The notes beneath the pieces are model-generated. The model saw nothing but the letters and a program-made list of their open reading frames with translations, searched no databases and had not been told where the DNA came from. From the NCBI GenBank assembly GCA_030598645.1, contig JAUVPN010000015.1, positions 1 through 17,008 of the forward strand: a stretch of DNA of 17,008 bases, read 5' to 3'. The position numbers and the translations under genes were made by a program. This stretch comes from Hyphomicrobium sp. Lineage in GTDB: Bacteria; Pseudomonadota; Alphaproteobacteria; Rhizobiales; Hyphomicrobiaceae. Below, one piece after another: positions 1 to 8,944 of the stretch (its first letter is position 1; each line of letters starts with the position of its first letter).

Positions 1-356
1 GGGCCAGAATAGACGCAGCCTTCATTGCAGCTGTCGCGCGCGATCTCGATTTCCGCCAGTCCCGGCACACGGTTTTGCAGCCGGTTCCAAAGCCACATGG
101 CGATGTGCTCCAGCGTCGGAGACTCCAATCCATCGACTTCGTTCAAAAGGCGATGATCGAGGGCGTCATGCGCGTCTGTCATGGCCGACGCTAGATCGTC
201 GAAATGGAATACGTAGCCTGTCTCGGGGTCAGGCATCCCGTCGATCGTGACGCGCGCGCGAAAGGAATGGCCGTGCAGGCGCGCGTTCGGCGTGCTCGGC
301 TTTGCACTAGGAAGATAATGGGCCGCTTCGAAACGGAAGTCTTTGTAAATTCGCAT
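1..356 (-). CDS. queD: 6-carboxytetrahydropterin synthase-like protein (QueD), 3' end cut by window
   Basis: This is a COG0720 (QueD/PTPS) family protein. QueD turns dihydroneopterin triphosphate into 6-carboxytetrahydropterin, the second step to preQ0. The first 118 residues are visible and the C-terminus lies outside the window. The zinc ligands are clear: H13 (FEAAH), and H28 and H30 (LHGH). The Asp-His pair is D67-H68 (LDHRLLNE). The position four residues before the HGH motif, which is the catalytic Cys in E. coli QueD (CxxxHGH), is N24 here. The Glu of the KETC motif near the C-terminus is replaced by D108 (RDSC). It starts 71 bp after queE on the same strand, so co-transcription is likely. 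No clear Shine-Dalgarno precedes ATG 356. The family is certain; standard QueD activity is less so because of the two substitutions. Confidence 0.88.
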   Translation of the reverse strand, partial: MRIYKDFRFEAAHYLPSAKPSTPNARLHGHSFRARVTIDGMPDPETGYVFHFDDLASAMTDAHDALDHRLLNEVDGLESPTLEHIAMWLWNRLQNRVPGLAEIEIARDSCNEGCVYSG

Positions 357-427
357 GCGCGCTATCTAGGCCATTTTTGATGGACGTTCCAGGTGTGTTG
401 GCGTCACGGTCAGCAAGAGGGGCAGGC

Positions 428-1048
428 TCACGGGATGCCGATAAGTTTTTGTGTCTGGAGCGATAGGCGCCAGGTGGGGTGGGCCTTGCAGTATGCAATG
501 GCAAGTGTGGTGTTGCCCGCCTGGTCCGGACCGTCCATGGGCTGCAGGAAGTAGTGTTCAAAATCCAACGACTCAAGGGCCGTAGGTTCCAGGTCCGCCT
601 GCGGAAATACGAACTTGAGCTCGTGGCCGGTGCGTTGCGTGATCTCAGTTCCAGCCTTGGGGCTTACGCAGATCCAGTCGATTGAAGTTGGCACCGCAAG
701 AGTACCATTGGTCTCGATTGCGATAACAAAGCGGTGGGCGTGCATAGCGTCGATCAGCGCCTGATCGACCTGAAGCATGGGCTCCCCGCCGGTGAGAACG
801 ACAAAACGTGTGTCGCGGCCAATTTCAGCACACGCGCCGGCGAGCGCGGATGCGTCCTTGAACCGTCCCCCGCCTGGGCCGTCGGTACCGACAAAATCCG
901 TGTCGCAGAACTTGCAATCGGCTCCCTCTCGGTCGGGTTCGCGCCCGGACCACAAATTGCAGCCCGCAAAGCGGCAGAACACGGCCGGTCGGCCCGTCTG
1001 CGCGCCTTCACCTTGCAACGTATGGAAGATCTCTTTCACTAAATACAT
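428..1048 (-). CDS. queE: 7-carboxy-7-deazaguanine synthase (QueE)
   Basis: Radical SAM enzyme that rearranges 6-carboxytetrahydropterin to 7-carboxy-7-deazaguanine, the step between QueD and QueC. The protein is 206 residues. It opens with the LQGEGAQTGRPAVF segment typical of QueE. The three cluster cysteines are C30, C45 and C48, a CX14CX2C spacing instead of the classic CX3CX2C. This expanded form is known from Burkholderia-type QueE. The SAM-binding TGGEP motif is at 86-90, and ETNGT (112-116) and the SPKAG segment follow. ATG 1048 is preceded by an AGGAAAGG ribosome-binding site. It is divergent from the DUF2239 gene and lies upstream of queD. Confidence 0.95.
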   Translation of the reverse strand: MYLVKEIFHTLQGEGAQTGRPAVFCRFAGCNLWSGREPDREGADCKFCDTDFVGTDGPGGGRFKDASALAGACAEIGRDTRFVVLTGGEPMLQVDQALIDAMHAHRFVIAIETNGTLAVPTSIDWICVSPKAGTEITQRTGHELKFVFPQADLEPTALESLDFEHYFLQPMDGPDQAGNTTLAIAYCKAHPTWRLSLQTQKLIGIP

Positions 1049-1097
1049 GGGCCTTTCCTAGAACATCATTATTCTTCAGGGAATTGCCCGACGAGTT

Positions 1098-1145
1098 ATT
1101 TCTACCCGGCTAGAATTGACAACACAAATTTATCCGGGTAAAAAT
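1098..1145. repeat. 12-bp inverted repeat bracketing the queE/DUF2239 promoter region
   Basis: The left arm ATTTCTACCCGG (1098-1109) and right arm CCGGGTAAAAAT (1134-1145) are inverted copies with 11 of 12 positions matching, separated by 24 bp. The right arm covers the -10 element of the plus-strand promoter and the left arm lies just upstream of its -35. That placement suits a regulator binding site acting on one or both divergent genes. The regulator is unknown. Confidence 0.5.
1116..1144 (+). promoter_or_regulatory. Sigma70-type promoter for the DUF2239 gene
   Basis: A perfect -35 TTGACA (1116-1121) is followed by a 17-bp spacer and a -10-like TAAAAA (1139-1144, four of six matches to TATAAT). 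Transcription would begin near 1151, leaving a leader of about 25 nt before GTG 1176. The TTG at 1116 could be read as an in-frame start codon, but it is better explained as part of the -35 box. Confidence 0.6.
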
Positions 1146-1175
1146 CACCCCTATGAGCATCGATGGGGGGGTCGG

Positions 1176-1820
1176 GTGGATCAGCAAAAAGGCATTCTTT
1201 GCACGGCATTTTGCGGGGAGCGCCGAATTGCTAGCGGCGCATTGCGCGATGTCGTAGTGCAAGCAAGAGCCCTCGGACAACGAGGTGAAACCCGGCCGGT
1301 CTTCATCTGGGAGAATTCTTCGGGTCGCTTGATTGATATCGGCCTGGATGTCGCCGAGGCGGAGGTTCTGGCACGTGTCAGAGAGTTACAGTCTAAACGG
1401 GTGCAAGGCGATGGGCCCGAAGAAGTTCCTCGACAAAGCCAACGCGGACCGGGTCGCCCAAAACTTGGCGTCGTCGGTCGTGAGGTGACGCTACTCCCGC
1501 GGCACTGGGAATGGCTACGTACTCAACCCGGTGGTGCATCGGTAGCATTGCGCAAATTGGTTGAACAGGCGCGACTTGCAAATACTGAAAGGGACGCCGC
1601 CCGCCAATCGCAAAATGCCGCTTACCGGTTTCTATCTTTCATGGGCGGAGATCTGCCAGGTTTTGAAGAAGCAAGTCGCGCACTGTTTCGTGGTGAAAAG
1701 GAGAGTTTTGAAACGTTGATCATCAACTGGCCGTCCGACATACGAGATTTTGCCATGACTCTCGCTTCTCGCGGCTTGGGAACGGTATCGGCCGCGTTAG
1801 AACGCCATGCCGAAGAATGA
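1176..1820 (+). CDS. DUF2239 family protein of unknown function
   Basis: Predicted 214-residue soluble protein matching my recollection of the DUF2239 family. It has an N-terminal YTAFxGxRRIASG-like segment (here CTAFCGERRIASGALRDV) and a central GRPKLGVVGREVTLLP..W motif followed by GGASVALRKLVEQAR. The central basic stretch with an amphipathic helix resembles a ribbon-helix-helix-like or DNA-contacting element, but that is only inference. The frame is open upstream to TTG 1116. GTG 1176 is preferred because it has a G-rich Shine-Dalgarno 4-5 nt upstream, gives the expected family N-terminus, and lies downstream of a good promoter whose -35 box contains the TTG. It is a lone plus-strand gene between minus-strand genes. 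Confidence 0.8.
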   Translation: MDQQKGILCTAFCGERRIASGALRDVVVQARALGQRGETRPVFIWENSSGRLIDIGLDVAEAEVLARVRELQSKRVQGDGPEEVPRQSQRGPGRPKLGVVGREVTLLPRHWEWLRTQPGGASVALRKLVEQARLANTERDAARQSQNAAYRFLSFMGGDLPGFEEASRALFRGEKESFETLIINWPSDIRDFAMTLASRGLGTVSAALERHAEE

Positions 1821-1853
1821 TCGAACTTGTCCCATCCTTTTAGCCGAGAGGGT

Positions 1854-2870
1854 CTAAGGAGGTAGCACCGGGCCTCCACCTGCGCCTGTTACGTCAATTG
1901 CGGCGGCGATCTCTTCCATGTCGTTGTGGTCGAGGTCAAGGGTGCACGCGTCGAGCCACCCTTCTAGTTGATGCGGATTACGTGCACCGACGATCGCGCC
2001 GGTCACCCCCGGCCATGCGAGTGTCCAAGCTACAGCTACTGCGGGCACACTCGTGGCCCGACGGTCCGCTATCGTTTTCATTGCGTCAACGAGTTTCAAG
2101 TTCTGCTTGAGTTTTTCGCCCTCGAACTCGGCGTCTCGTGAACGCCAGTCGTCTGGCGGAAGGGCATTGGCGCGAGCCACGGTAAAGGCACCAGAGAGCA
2201 GCCCGGCCTGCATTGGGCTATAGACGATGAGACCCGTTCCGTGAGTGATGCACCAAGGCAGCTCGTTGCCGGCAAACTCACGACGGATTGCAGAAAATGG
2301 AGGTTGCAACGTATCGACGTGACCGATACGCCGCGCCGCTTCCAGCTGGTCAACAGAATGGTTCGACAGGCCGACGGCGCGGACCTTTCCCTCCTTCTTC
2401 ATGTCGAGCAGAACCCCCCAATAATCTTCTAAGGGCGTCCCGTCCTTCGCTGGCCAGTGCATCTGGTAGAGATCGATTTGTTCGACCCCTAGGCGGCGCA
2501 ACGAGTCTTCGAGCTCACGGCGCAGGCTTTTAGGCGCACCATGCGTCCGCGGAAACGCGCTGCGGTCATTTTCATCCCATGCCAGGCCGCATTTCGTAAA
2601 TACATAGGGACGCTGACCGACAGGAATCTCGCTTAGCGCCTCGCGTACTATGTTTTCTGAGTGGCCCAGACCATAGATGGGCGCAGTATCGATCCAATTG
2701 ATGCCGTACTCGACGGCTCGCCGGATAGCGGCGACGGATTGGCGATCATCTTGCTGACCCCAACCGACGGCCCAGTCATGACCTCCGATAGCCCATGCAC
2801 CGAAACCAACCGGTGTAATCTCCATATCCGTGCGGCCAAGCCGGCGCATGGGAAGTGCTTTTACGACCAT
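1854..2870 (-). CDS. Aldo/keto reductase
   Basis: NADPH-dependent oxidoreductase of the aldo/keto reductase superfamily, 338 residues, with a (beta/alpha)8 fold and probably cytoplasmic. The catalytic tetrad is visible as D61 and Y66 (DTAPIYG), K93 (FTKCG) and H138 (QMHWP). The N-terminus reads RRLGRTDMEITPVGFGAWAIGG, and cofactor-binding motifs GLSNHS and GAIVGARNPHQLEGW lie in the middle and near the C-terminus. ATG 2870 has an AGAGGGG ribosome-binding site about 7 nt upstream; an internal ATG at residue 8 is the alternative. The substrate cannot be read from sequence. It lies 237 bp downstream of the queC/small-protein pair on the same strand and has no evident link to queuosine synthesis. 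Confidence 0.92.
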   Translation of the reverse strand: MVVKALPMRRLGRTDMEITPVGFGAWAIGGHDWAVGWGQQDDRQSVAAIRRAVEYGINWIDTAPIYGLGHSENIVREALSEIPVGQRPYVFTKCGLAWDENDRSAFPRTHGAPKSLRRELEDSLRRLGVEQIDLYQMHWPAKDGTPLEDYWGVLLDMKKEGKVRAVGLSNHSVDQLEAARRIGHVDTLQPPFSAIRREFAGNELPWCITHGTGLIVYSPMQAGLLSGAFTVARANALPPDDWRSRDAEFEGEKLKQNLKLVDAMKTIADRRATSVPAVAVAWTLAWPGVTGAIVGARNPHQLEGWLDACTLDLDHNDMEEIAAAIDVTGAGGGPVLPP

Positions 2871-3107
2871 TTCGGTGCCCCTCTTGTATCTGCGCGCAAG
2901 CCCCCGCGGGCGAGGGGAAATTGGGTAACCTACTGGGAGATATCAGCCCTGCCGGTCCGAGTGACAGGCCTCGTAAAGGAACCAAACGCGCCGCATTGTC
3001 TCGTCACTACCTCAGCACCAACTCACCATATGCAATCTCGTCCGGTGATTGACGAGCATGCTGACGGCCCGTTGATCAACAGCTATGGAGGCAGCCAATC
3101 AGAGGTG
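2871..3107. other. Non-coding gap upstream of the aldo/keto reductase
   Basis: These 237 bases hold no gene I can support. A perfect 10-bp palindrome GTTGATCAAC lies at 3071-3080 and a short GC-rich inverted repeat (GCCC/GGGC) at 2900-2911. Neither is followed by a T-run on either strand, so I do not call a terminator. A promoter for the reductase presumably lies here but no convincing -35/-10 pair was seen. Confidence 0.4.
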
Positions 3108-3359
3108 TTACTCCGCGAGGCAATCCCGGATGGCGGCAAGCTCCGCCTTTGGGTCGCCGAACTCCTCGAATTCGTGCTCAGTACGCCGGTACCAGTAACG
3201 GCTGTTATCGTGATCGCCCTCGATCTTGTGCAGTACCGCGTGCAACCAGTCGGCGGTCGCATCACCCGAAAGAGTTTGCGTTGCCTTGTGTGCCGCCTCC
3301 CAATCGCCGGCGATTGCGAGGTCAGTGGCGTTGATTAGTTGCTCTTTTGTTGCTGCCAT
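3108..3359 (-). CDS. Small conserved-looking hypothetical protein overlapping queC
   Basis: Predicted soluble, mostly helical protein of 83 residues. It begins [20 protein letters not shown] and has a distinctive [20 protein letters not shown] core, followed by an acidic stretch and [13 protein letters not shown] recall similar short proteobacterial proteins of unknown function; no catalytic motif is evident. ATG 3359 is chosen because AAAGGA lies 8 nt upstream and the family-like N-terminus starts there. A longer start at 3407 would sit deeper inside queC. The gene starts 25 bp inside the 3' end of queC, in another frame, so the two are almost certainly co-transcribed and probably translationally coupled. 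Confidence 0.75.
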   Translation of the reverse strand: MAATKEQLINATDLAIAGDWEAAHKATQTLSGDATADWLHAVLHKIEGDHDNSRYWYRRTEHEFEEFGDPKAELAAIRDCLAE

Positions 3360-4051
3360 TTCTCCCATCCTTTCGCGCGCAAACTGCACGCGGGGCAGTG
3401 TCCGCACCCATAACCCCAGGCGTGACGGCGCGAGCGAATGCCTAGATAGCAGGTGTGCGTGTCCTCGACGATCAACTCGACGAGTGGTCTGCCACCAATT
3501 TTTTCAGCGAGCGCCCACGTGGCGGACTTATCAATCCACATGAGTGGAGTTTCAAGTGTGAATTCTGTAGCCATCCCGAGCGAGATTGCTCTGCCCAGTG
3601 CTTGGAGCGTTTCGTTTCGGCAGTCTGGGTAGCCCGAATAATCGGTCTCACACATACCTCCCACGAGGATGCGCATGCCGCGGCGATACGCCAGTGCGGC
3701 GGCATAAGTAAAGAATAGCAGATTGCGACCCGGCACGAATGTGGAGGGTAACCCGGCGGCGGTCAGTTCAATTTCAGCATCGCGCGTAAGTGCAGTGTCG
3801 CTAAGGTGCCCCAACTCAGGTAGCTGCAGCATATGATCGGGTCCACAACGCGCGCCCCAACGCGGGACCAACGCGGTTAGTTTGTCGCGGAGTATCGGGC
3901 GTTGGCCGAGCTCGGCTGCGTGCCGTTGACCGTACGTGAAACCGACTGTCTCGATGCGGTCGTATTGATCGAGTGCCCAAGCAAGACAAACTGTGGAGTC
4001 CTGCCCGCCGGAAAAAAGAACGAGAGCGGCGTTGTTTGTAGATGTGATCAT
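3335..4051 (-). CDS. queC: 7-cyano-7-deazaguanine (preQ0) synthase QueC
   Basis: ATP-dependent enzyme that converts 7-carboxy-7-deazaguanine and ammonia to preQ0, the last step before QueF or archaeosine-type branches. It has 238 residues, the normal length. The PP-loop SGGQDS is at residues 14-19. The structural zinc ligands are C201, C216, C219 and C222 in the TCYLG...GCGHCPAC segment. [16 protein letters not shown] and [15 protein letters not shown] are family hallmarks. It is divergent from eno with a 132-bp spacer. The 83-aa gene overlaps its 3' end. queE and queD lie about 2.3 kb downstream, separated by the reductase and DUF2239 genes. Confidence 0.97.
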   Translation of the reverse strand: MITSTNNAALVLFSGGQDSTVCLAWALDQYDRIETVGFTYGQRHAAELGQRPILRDKLTALVPRWGARCGPDHMLQLPELGHLSDTALTRDAEIELTAAGLPSTFVPGRNLLFFTYAAALAYRRGMRILVGGMCETDYSGYPDCRNETLQALGRAISLGMATEFTLETPLMWIDKSATWALAEKIGGRPLVELIVEDTHTCYLGIRSRRHAWGYGCGHCPACSLRAKGWEKWQQQKSN

Positions 4052-5473
<1,422 letters not shown>

Positions 5474-5604
5474 CGAACTGCTCCCAGCTGTTACTGGCGT
5501 GAGAAGCTTTAACGGCCCGAAAGCGGTACACGGCTTTACCTCAGATTAAGGAGAAGCGTGCCATAAAATTGGAGTTTCCAGTTCAGTGTGGCGTACGGAA
5601 AGTT

Positions 5605-5919
5605 ATGCGTCAGCTAAATCATGATCGGCGATCGAGGCCACGGCAGATCACGGTGTTGCTTCTCTGCTTGGGTATGACGGCCTATTTTGCTCATCACGCG
5701 TTCAATGGCCGACACGGCCTCGAGGCACGATCCAGGTTGACTGAACGGTCAGCCCTTTTGGAATTTGAGATCAAGAGCCTCGAGGCCGTGCGCGCCAAAC
5801 TTGAGCGCGATGTGGCGCTGCTGACGCCCCAATTGGCTGACTCCGACATTGTCGAAGAGATTGCGCGCGATGTTCTGGGCTTCGTACATCCTGACGATCG
5901 CCTGGTATTGGGCCGCTGA
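5605..5919 (+). CDS. FtsB/DivIC-like septum formation initiator protein
   Basis: Small bitopic membrane protein of 104 residues resembling FtsB/DivIC, which in characterised bacteria bridges FtsL and FtsQ in the divisome. A short basic N-terminus is followed by one membrane segment at about residues 15-33, then a predicted coiled coil at about 40-76 rich in E, L and R. The C-terminal motif IVEEIARDVLGFVHPDDRLVL is characteristic of the family. The frame is open back to TTG 5569, but ATG 5605 with GGAA just upstream gives the usual length. The position between eno and pdhA is common in alphaproteobacteria. Confidence 0.88.
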   Translation: MRQLNHDRRSRPRQITVLLLCLGMTAYFAHHAFNGRHGLEARSRLTERSALLEFEIKSLEAVRAKLERDVALLTPQLADSDIVEEIARDVLGFVHPDDRLVLGR

Positions 5920-6029
5920 GGCCGTTCTGGTCATCGGCAACCTCCTCTTGTAGATTTTGGGCAAGCCAACTCGTCAGTCGGCCAACCGCCGTGGTGCGAT
6001 CATCATCGCCAAGACCCTAGGTAAGCCCG

Positions 6030-7088
6030 ATGGCGCCAGCCAAAGCCCAACGCAGCCAAAGCCGCTCCTCTCCGGGCAAAACAAAATCGACGGCCCGACG
6101 CAAACGCCGGGTGTCGCCCGCCATTGCTTTGACCCCAGAGGAGCAACTTGAAACCTATCGTATGATGCTGCTGATCCGGCGCTTCGAGGAGAAGGCCGGG
6201 CAGCTCTACGGCATGGGTCACATCGGAGGATTTTGTCACCTCTATATTGGTCAGGAAGCGGTCGTGGTGGGGATGCAGGCCGGGTTGAAGCCAGGCGACC
6301 AGGTGATTACGGCGTACCGCGACCACGGTCATATGTTGGCGGTTGGCATGCATCCCAATGGGGTGATGGCCGAGCTCACTGGCCGGAGGGGGGGGTATTC
6401 TAAGGGCAAGGGGGGCTCCATGCACATGTTCTCTCAGGAGAAGCACTTTTATGGTGGGCATGGAATCGTCGGCGCCACCGCCCCGCTCGGGGCCGGGCTC
6501 GCATTTGCAAACAAGTACCGCGGCAATGACAATATTGCTCTTTGCTACTTTGGGGACGGGGCAACGAACCAAGGACAGGTCTACGAGACATTCAATATGG
6601 CAGAGCTGTGGGAGCTACCGGTTGTCTTCATCATCGAAAACAACCGGTATGCGATGGGAACTGCGATCGAACGATCTTCATCAACCACGAACCTTTCACA
6701 GCGCGGCATGTCGTTTGACATTCCAGGCGAGCAAGTCGATGGCATGGACGTGCACGCAGTGCGTGAAGCAGGTGCACGCGCGATCAAATACACTCGCTCC
6801 GGTAAAGGGCCAATCATTCTGGAGATGATGACCTATCGCTATCGCGGCCATTCGATGTCCGACCCGGCCAAATATCGCACCCGTGAAGAGGTGCAGAAAA
6901 TGCGCGAGACTCATGACCCGATTGCACACTTACGCGGAGAGATTTTGAGCGAAGGCTTGCCCGACGATGCGCTAAAGAAGATCGACCGCGAAGTTCGTGA
7001 TGTCGTAAATGCAGCCGCCGATTTTGCCCTCTCCGATCCCGAGCCCGATCCCGCAGAGCTCTATACCGACGTGGCCGTGGCTGATTGA
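6030..7088 (+). CDS. pdhA: Pyruvate dehydrogenase E1 component, alpha subunit
   Basis: Thiamine-diphosphate-dependent E1 alpha subunit, which with E1 beta decarboxylates pyruvate and reductively acetylates lipoyl groups. It has 352 residues. The first 30 residues are basic and Ser/Pro/Ala-rich, which is usual for alphaproteobacterial PdhA. The ThDP motif runs from GDG (175-177) to NN (204-205). The HGHMLA segment (99-104), GGSMHMF and the YRYRGHSMSDP loop (269-279) mark pyruvate-type E1. ATG 6030 is preceded by TAGGTAA at about 8 nt. The stop is 21 bp before pdhB. No clear promoter was seen in the 110 bp after the FtsB-like gene. Confidence 0.97.
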   Translation: MAPAKAQRSQSRSSPGKTKSTARRKRRVSPAIALTPEEQLETYRMMLLIRRFEEKAGQLYGMGHIGGFCHLYIGQEAVVVGMQAGLKPGDQVITAYRDHGHMLAVGMHPNGVMAELTGRRGGYSKGKGGSMHMFSQEKHFYGGHGIVGATAPLGAGLAFANKYRGNDNIALCYFGDGATNQGQVYETFNMAELWELPVVFIIENNRYAMGTAIERSSSTTNLSQRGMSFDIPGEQVDGMDVHAVREAGARAIKYTRSGKGPIILEMMTYRYRGHSMSDPAKYRTREEVQKMRETHDPIAHLRGEILSEGLPDDALKKIDREVRDVVNAAADFALSDPEPDPAELYTDVAVAD

Positions 7089-7109
7089 GCCATACGGGGA
7101 CGAGACACA

Positions 7110-8489
7110 ATGCCGACACAAGTTCTGATGCCAGCTCTTTCACCCACCATGGAGGAGGGAACCCTTGCCAAATGGCTCGTCAAGGAAGGGCAGGACATCA
7201 AGTCCGGTGACGTGATCGCGGAGATCGAAACCGACAAGGCCACCATGGAAGTCGAGGCCGTTGATGAAGGCATTCTATCCCAAATCTTAGTTCCCGCAGG
7301 GACCGAGGGCGTGAAGGTCAACACGCCAATTGCGACTATCGATACTGAAGATGACAAGGAGGGAGCCCAAGAAGGCGAGGCTCCCGATAGCAAGCTCTCA
7401 CCGTTAATCGATAAACATGTCGCAGCGCGCTACGAGGATGTAGAGGTTAAGGCGCCAGCCCCACCGGCCGACGATGCAGCTAAACCGGATATTGCGACAC
7501 GAATAGAAACAGTCACGCTGACCATGCGTGAGGCCCTGCGTGACGCCATGGCCGAGGAAATGCGCCGCGATGCAGACGTGTTTCTCTTGGGAGAAGAGGT
7601 GGCAGAGTACCAGGGTGCCTACAAGGTAAGCCAAGGCTTGCTGGAGGAGTTCGGCGACAAGCGGGTTATCGATACACCTATCACCGAGCAGGGGTTTGCC
7701 GGCGTCGGAGTGGGCGCTGCTTTCTCGGGCCTGAAGCCCATTGTGGAGTTCATGACCTGGAACTTTGCAATGCAGGCAATCGACCAGATCATCAATTCAG
7801 CGGCAAAGACCCGCTACATGTCGGGTGGACAGATGAGCGTGCCAATTGTGTTTCGAGGGCCAAATGGGGCTGCTGCCCGCGTCGCGGCGCAGCACAGCCA
7901 ATGTTATTCGGCATGGTATGCGCACGTGCCAGGTCTCAAAGTTATCGCACCATCGACGCCTGGTGACGCCAAAGGCCTCCTGAAGAGTGCCATCCGTGAT
8001 CCCAATCCCGTTGTGTTCCTCGAAAACGAAATCCTATACGGGAGCAGCGGCGAGGTGCCGAGGGGCGACGATTGGATCGTACCGATTGGAAAGGCTCAGA
8101 TCGTGAGAAAGGGCGGGCATGTCACCATCGTTTCTTTTGCGCGCGGACTGACATACGCCTTGGAGGCCGCTGATCGGCTTGCCAAGGAAGGTATCGAGGC
8201 CGAAGTGATCGACTTGCGGACATTACGCCCCCTCGACCTGGACACAGTGTTAGGGTCAGTACGAAAGACAAATCGCATAATCACGGTGGAAGAAGCCTGG
8301 CCGGTTTGTTCTGTAGGATCTGAAATTTGCGCCCAAGTTGCGATGCAAGCCTTTGATGATCTCGACGCGCCACCCGCGAAGGTCTGCGGCGCGGATGTTC
8401 CGATGCCCTATGCCGCAAATTTGGAGGTGCTGGCGCTTCCCTCGGTTGAAAAGGTGATCGCGGCGGTCAAGTCGGTACTCTATGTATGA
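7110..8489 (+). CDS. pdhB: Pyruvate dehydrogenase E1 beta subunit with N-terminal lipoyl domain
   Basis: E1 beta subunit of 459 residues with a fused biotinyl/lipoyl domain, an arrangement known from Zymomonas and many alphaproteobacteria. Residues 1-78 are the lipoyl domain, with K43 in the ETDKA turn as the lipoylation site. Residues 79-132 form a linker that is acidic first and then Ala/Pro-rich. From about 134 the transketolase-type domain begins ([14 protein letters not shown], with E162 in [11 protein letters not shown]), followed by the transketolase C-terminal domain with [10 protein letters not shown] and TVEEAWP. ATG 7110 has GGGGA 9 nt upstream. In this locus it carries the only lipoyl domain, since the E2 encoded downstream lacks one. 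Confidence 0.97.
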   Translation: MPTQVLMPALSPTMEEGTLAKWLVKEGQDIKSGDVIAEIETDKATMEVEAVDEGILSQILVPAGTEGVKVNTPIATIDTEDDKEGAQEGEAPDSKLSPLIDKHVAARYEDVEVKAPAPPADDAAKPDIATRIETVTLTMREALRDAMAEEMRRDADVFLLGEEVAEYQGAYKVSQGLLEEFGDKRVIDTPITEQGFAGVGVGAAFSGLKPIVEFMTWNFAMQAIDQIINSAAKTRYMSGGQMSVPIVFRGPNGAAARVAAQHSQCYSAWYAHVPGLKVIAPSTPGDAKGLLKSAIRDPNPVVFLENEILYGSSGEVPRGDDWIVPIGKAQIVRKGGHVTIVSFARGLTYALEAADRLAKEGIEAEVIDLRTLRPLDLDTVLGSVRKTNRIITVEEAWPVCSVGSEICAQVAMQAFDDLDAPPAKVCGADVPMPYAANLEVLALPSVEKVIAAVKSVLYV

Positions 8490-8510
8490 TACTCGATAGG
8501 AGGACGAGCG

Positions 8511-8828
8511 ATGGTCAATGAGCTTCCAGTAGAGCTTGATCCACCCGAAGGTGTCGAAGAATCTGAAGCTGCGGTCGAAGTGCTGCGCGCATGGATCGGT
8601 GACGGCGCGCTTCTTGTATCGCTCAATTCGTCTGCGTTCGGAGACCACGTCGCAGATTGGGGACGGCTATTAGCCGAGATCGGCCATCACGTGGCTAAGG
8701 CAGTAGCCCTCAATGGGTACATGGAAGAGGACGAGGCGCTGGCTGCATTGCGAGAGTCCTTCTCGAGTGGCTTTGCGGAGTCGTCTGCCAGCATGTCTGG
8801 TCAACTCAAGGGGCAGACGAAGCATTGA
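8511..8828 (+). CDS. DUF5076 family protein
   Basis: Protein of 105 residues of unknown function, assigned to DUF5076 from recalled features: a Pro/acidic N-terminus, EVLRAWIGDGALLVSLNSSAF, then DWGRLLAEIGHHVAKAVALNGYMEEDEALAALRESF. It is probably a compact alpha/beta cytoplasmic protein, with no signal peptide or membrane segment. A perfect AGGAGG (8498-8503) sits 7 nt before ATG, the best ribosome-binding site in the PDH block, so it may be well translated. It lies between pdhB (21 bp upstream) and pdhC (116 bp downstream). The same placement recurs in related alphaproteobacteria as I recall, suggesting a role tied to the PDH complex, but no function can be named. Confidence 0.82.
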   Translation: MVNELPVELDPPEGVEESEAAVEVLRAWIGDGALLVSLNSSAFGDHVADWGRLLAEIGHHVAKAVALNGYMEEDEALAALRESFSSGFAESSASMSGQLKGQTKH

Positions 8829-8944
8829 GGCCGCGCCTCCGTTATTTCAGCTGCTTTCTTTGGGTTGCGATCGGCGGTCCTATCTTAATTTCGTTCATGA
8901 CGCGTCGATGGGCACGACGCTTCAAGCTTGAGAGGCGCCTGTAG

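Noticed and set aside
3071..3080. GTTGATCAAC palindrome as an operator
   Set aside because: A 10-bp palindrome can occur by chance in this length, there is no second copy or promoter at it; mentioned only in the gap description.
5513..5540. AAAGC/GCTTT hairpin after eno as a terminator
   Set aside because: The stem is short and there is no T-run after it; not strong enough to call.
6003..6572. 189-aa open frame antisense to pdhA
   Set aside because: Overlaps the start and ThDP-proximal part of E1 alpha, is His/Pro/Arg-rich and has no family features.
8829..8944. Possible frameshifted remnant of an E2 lipoyl domain
   Set aside because: Only 116 bp are available and no frame shows an ETDKA-like or PALSPTM-like segment, so there is no remnant to call.
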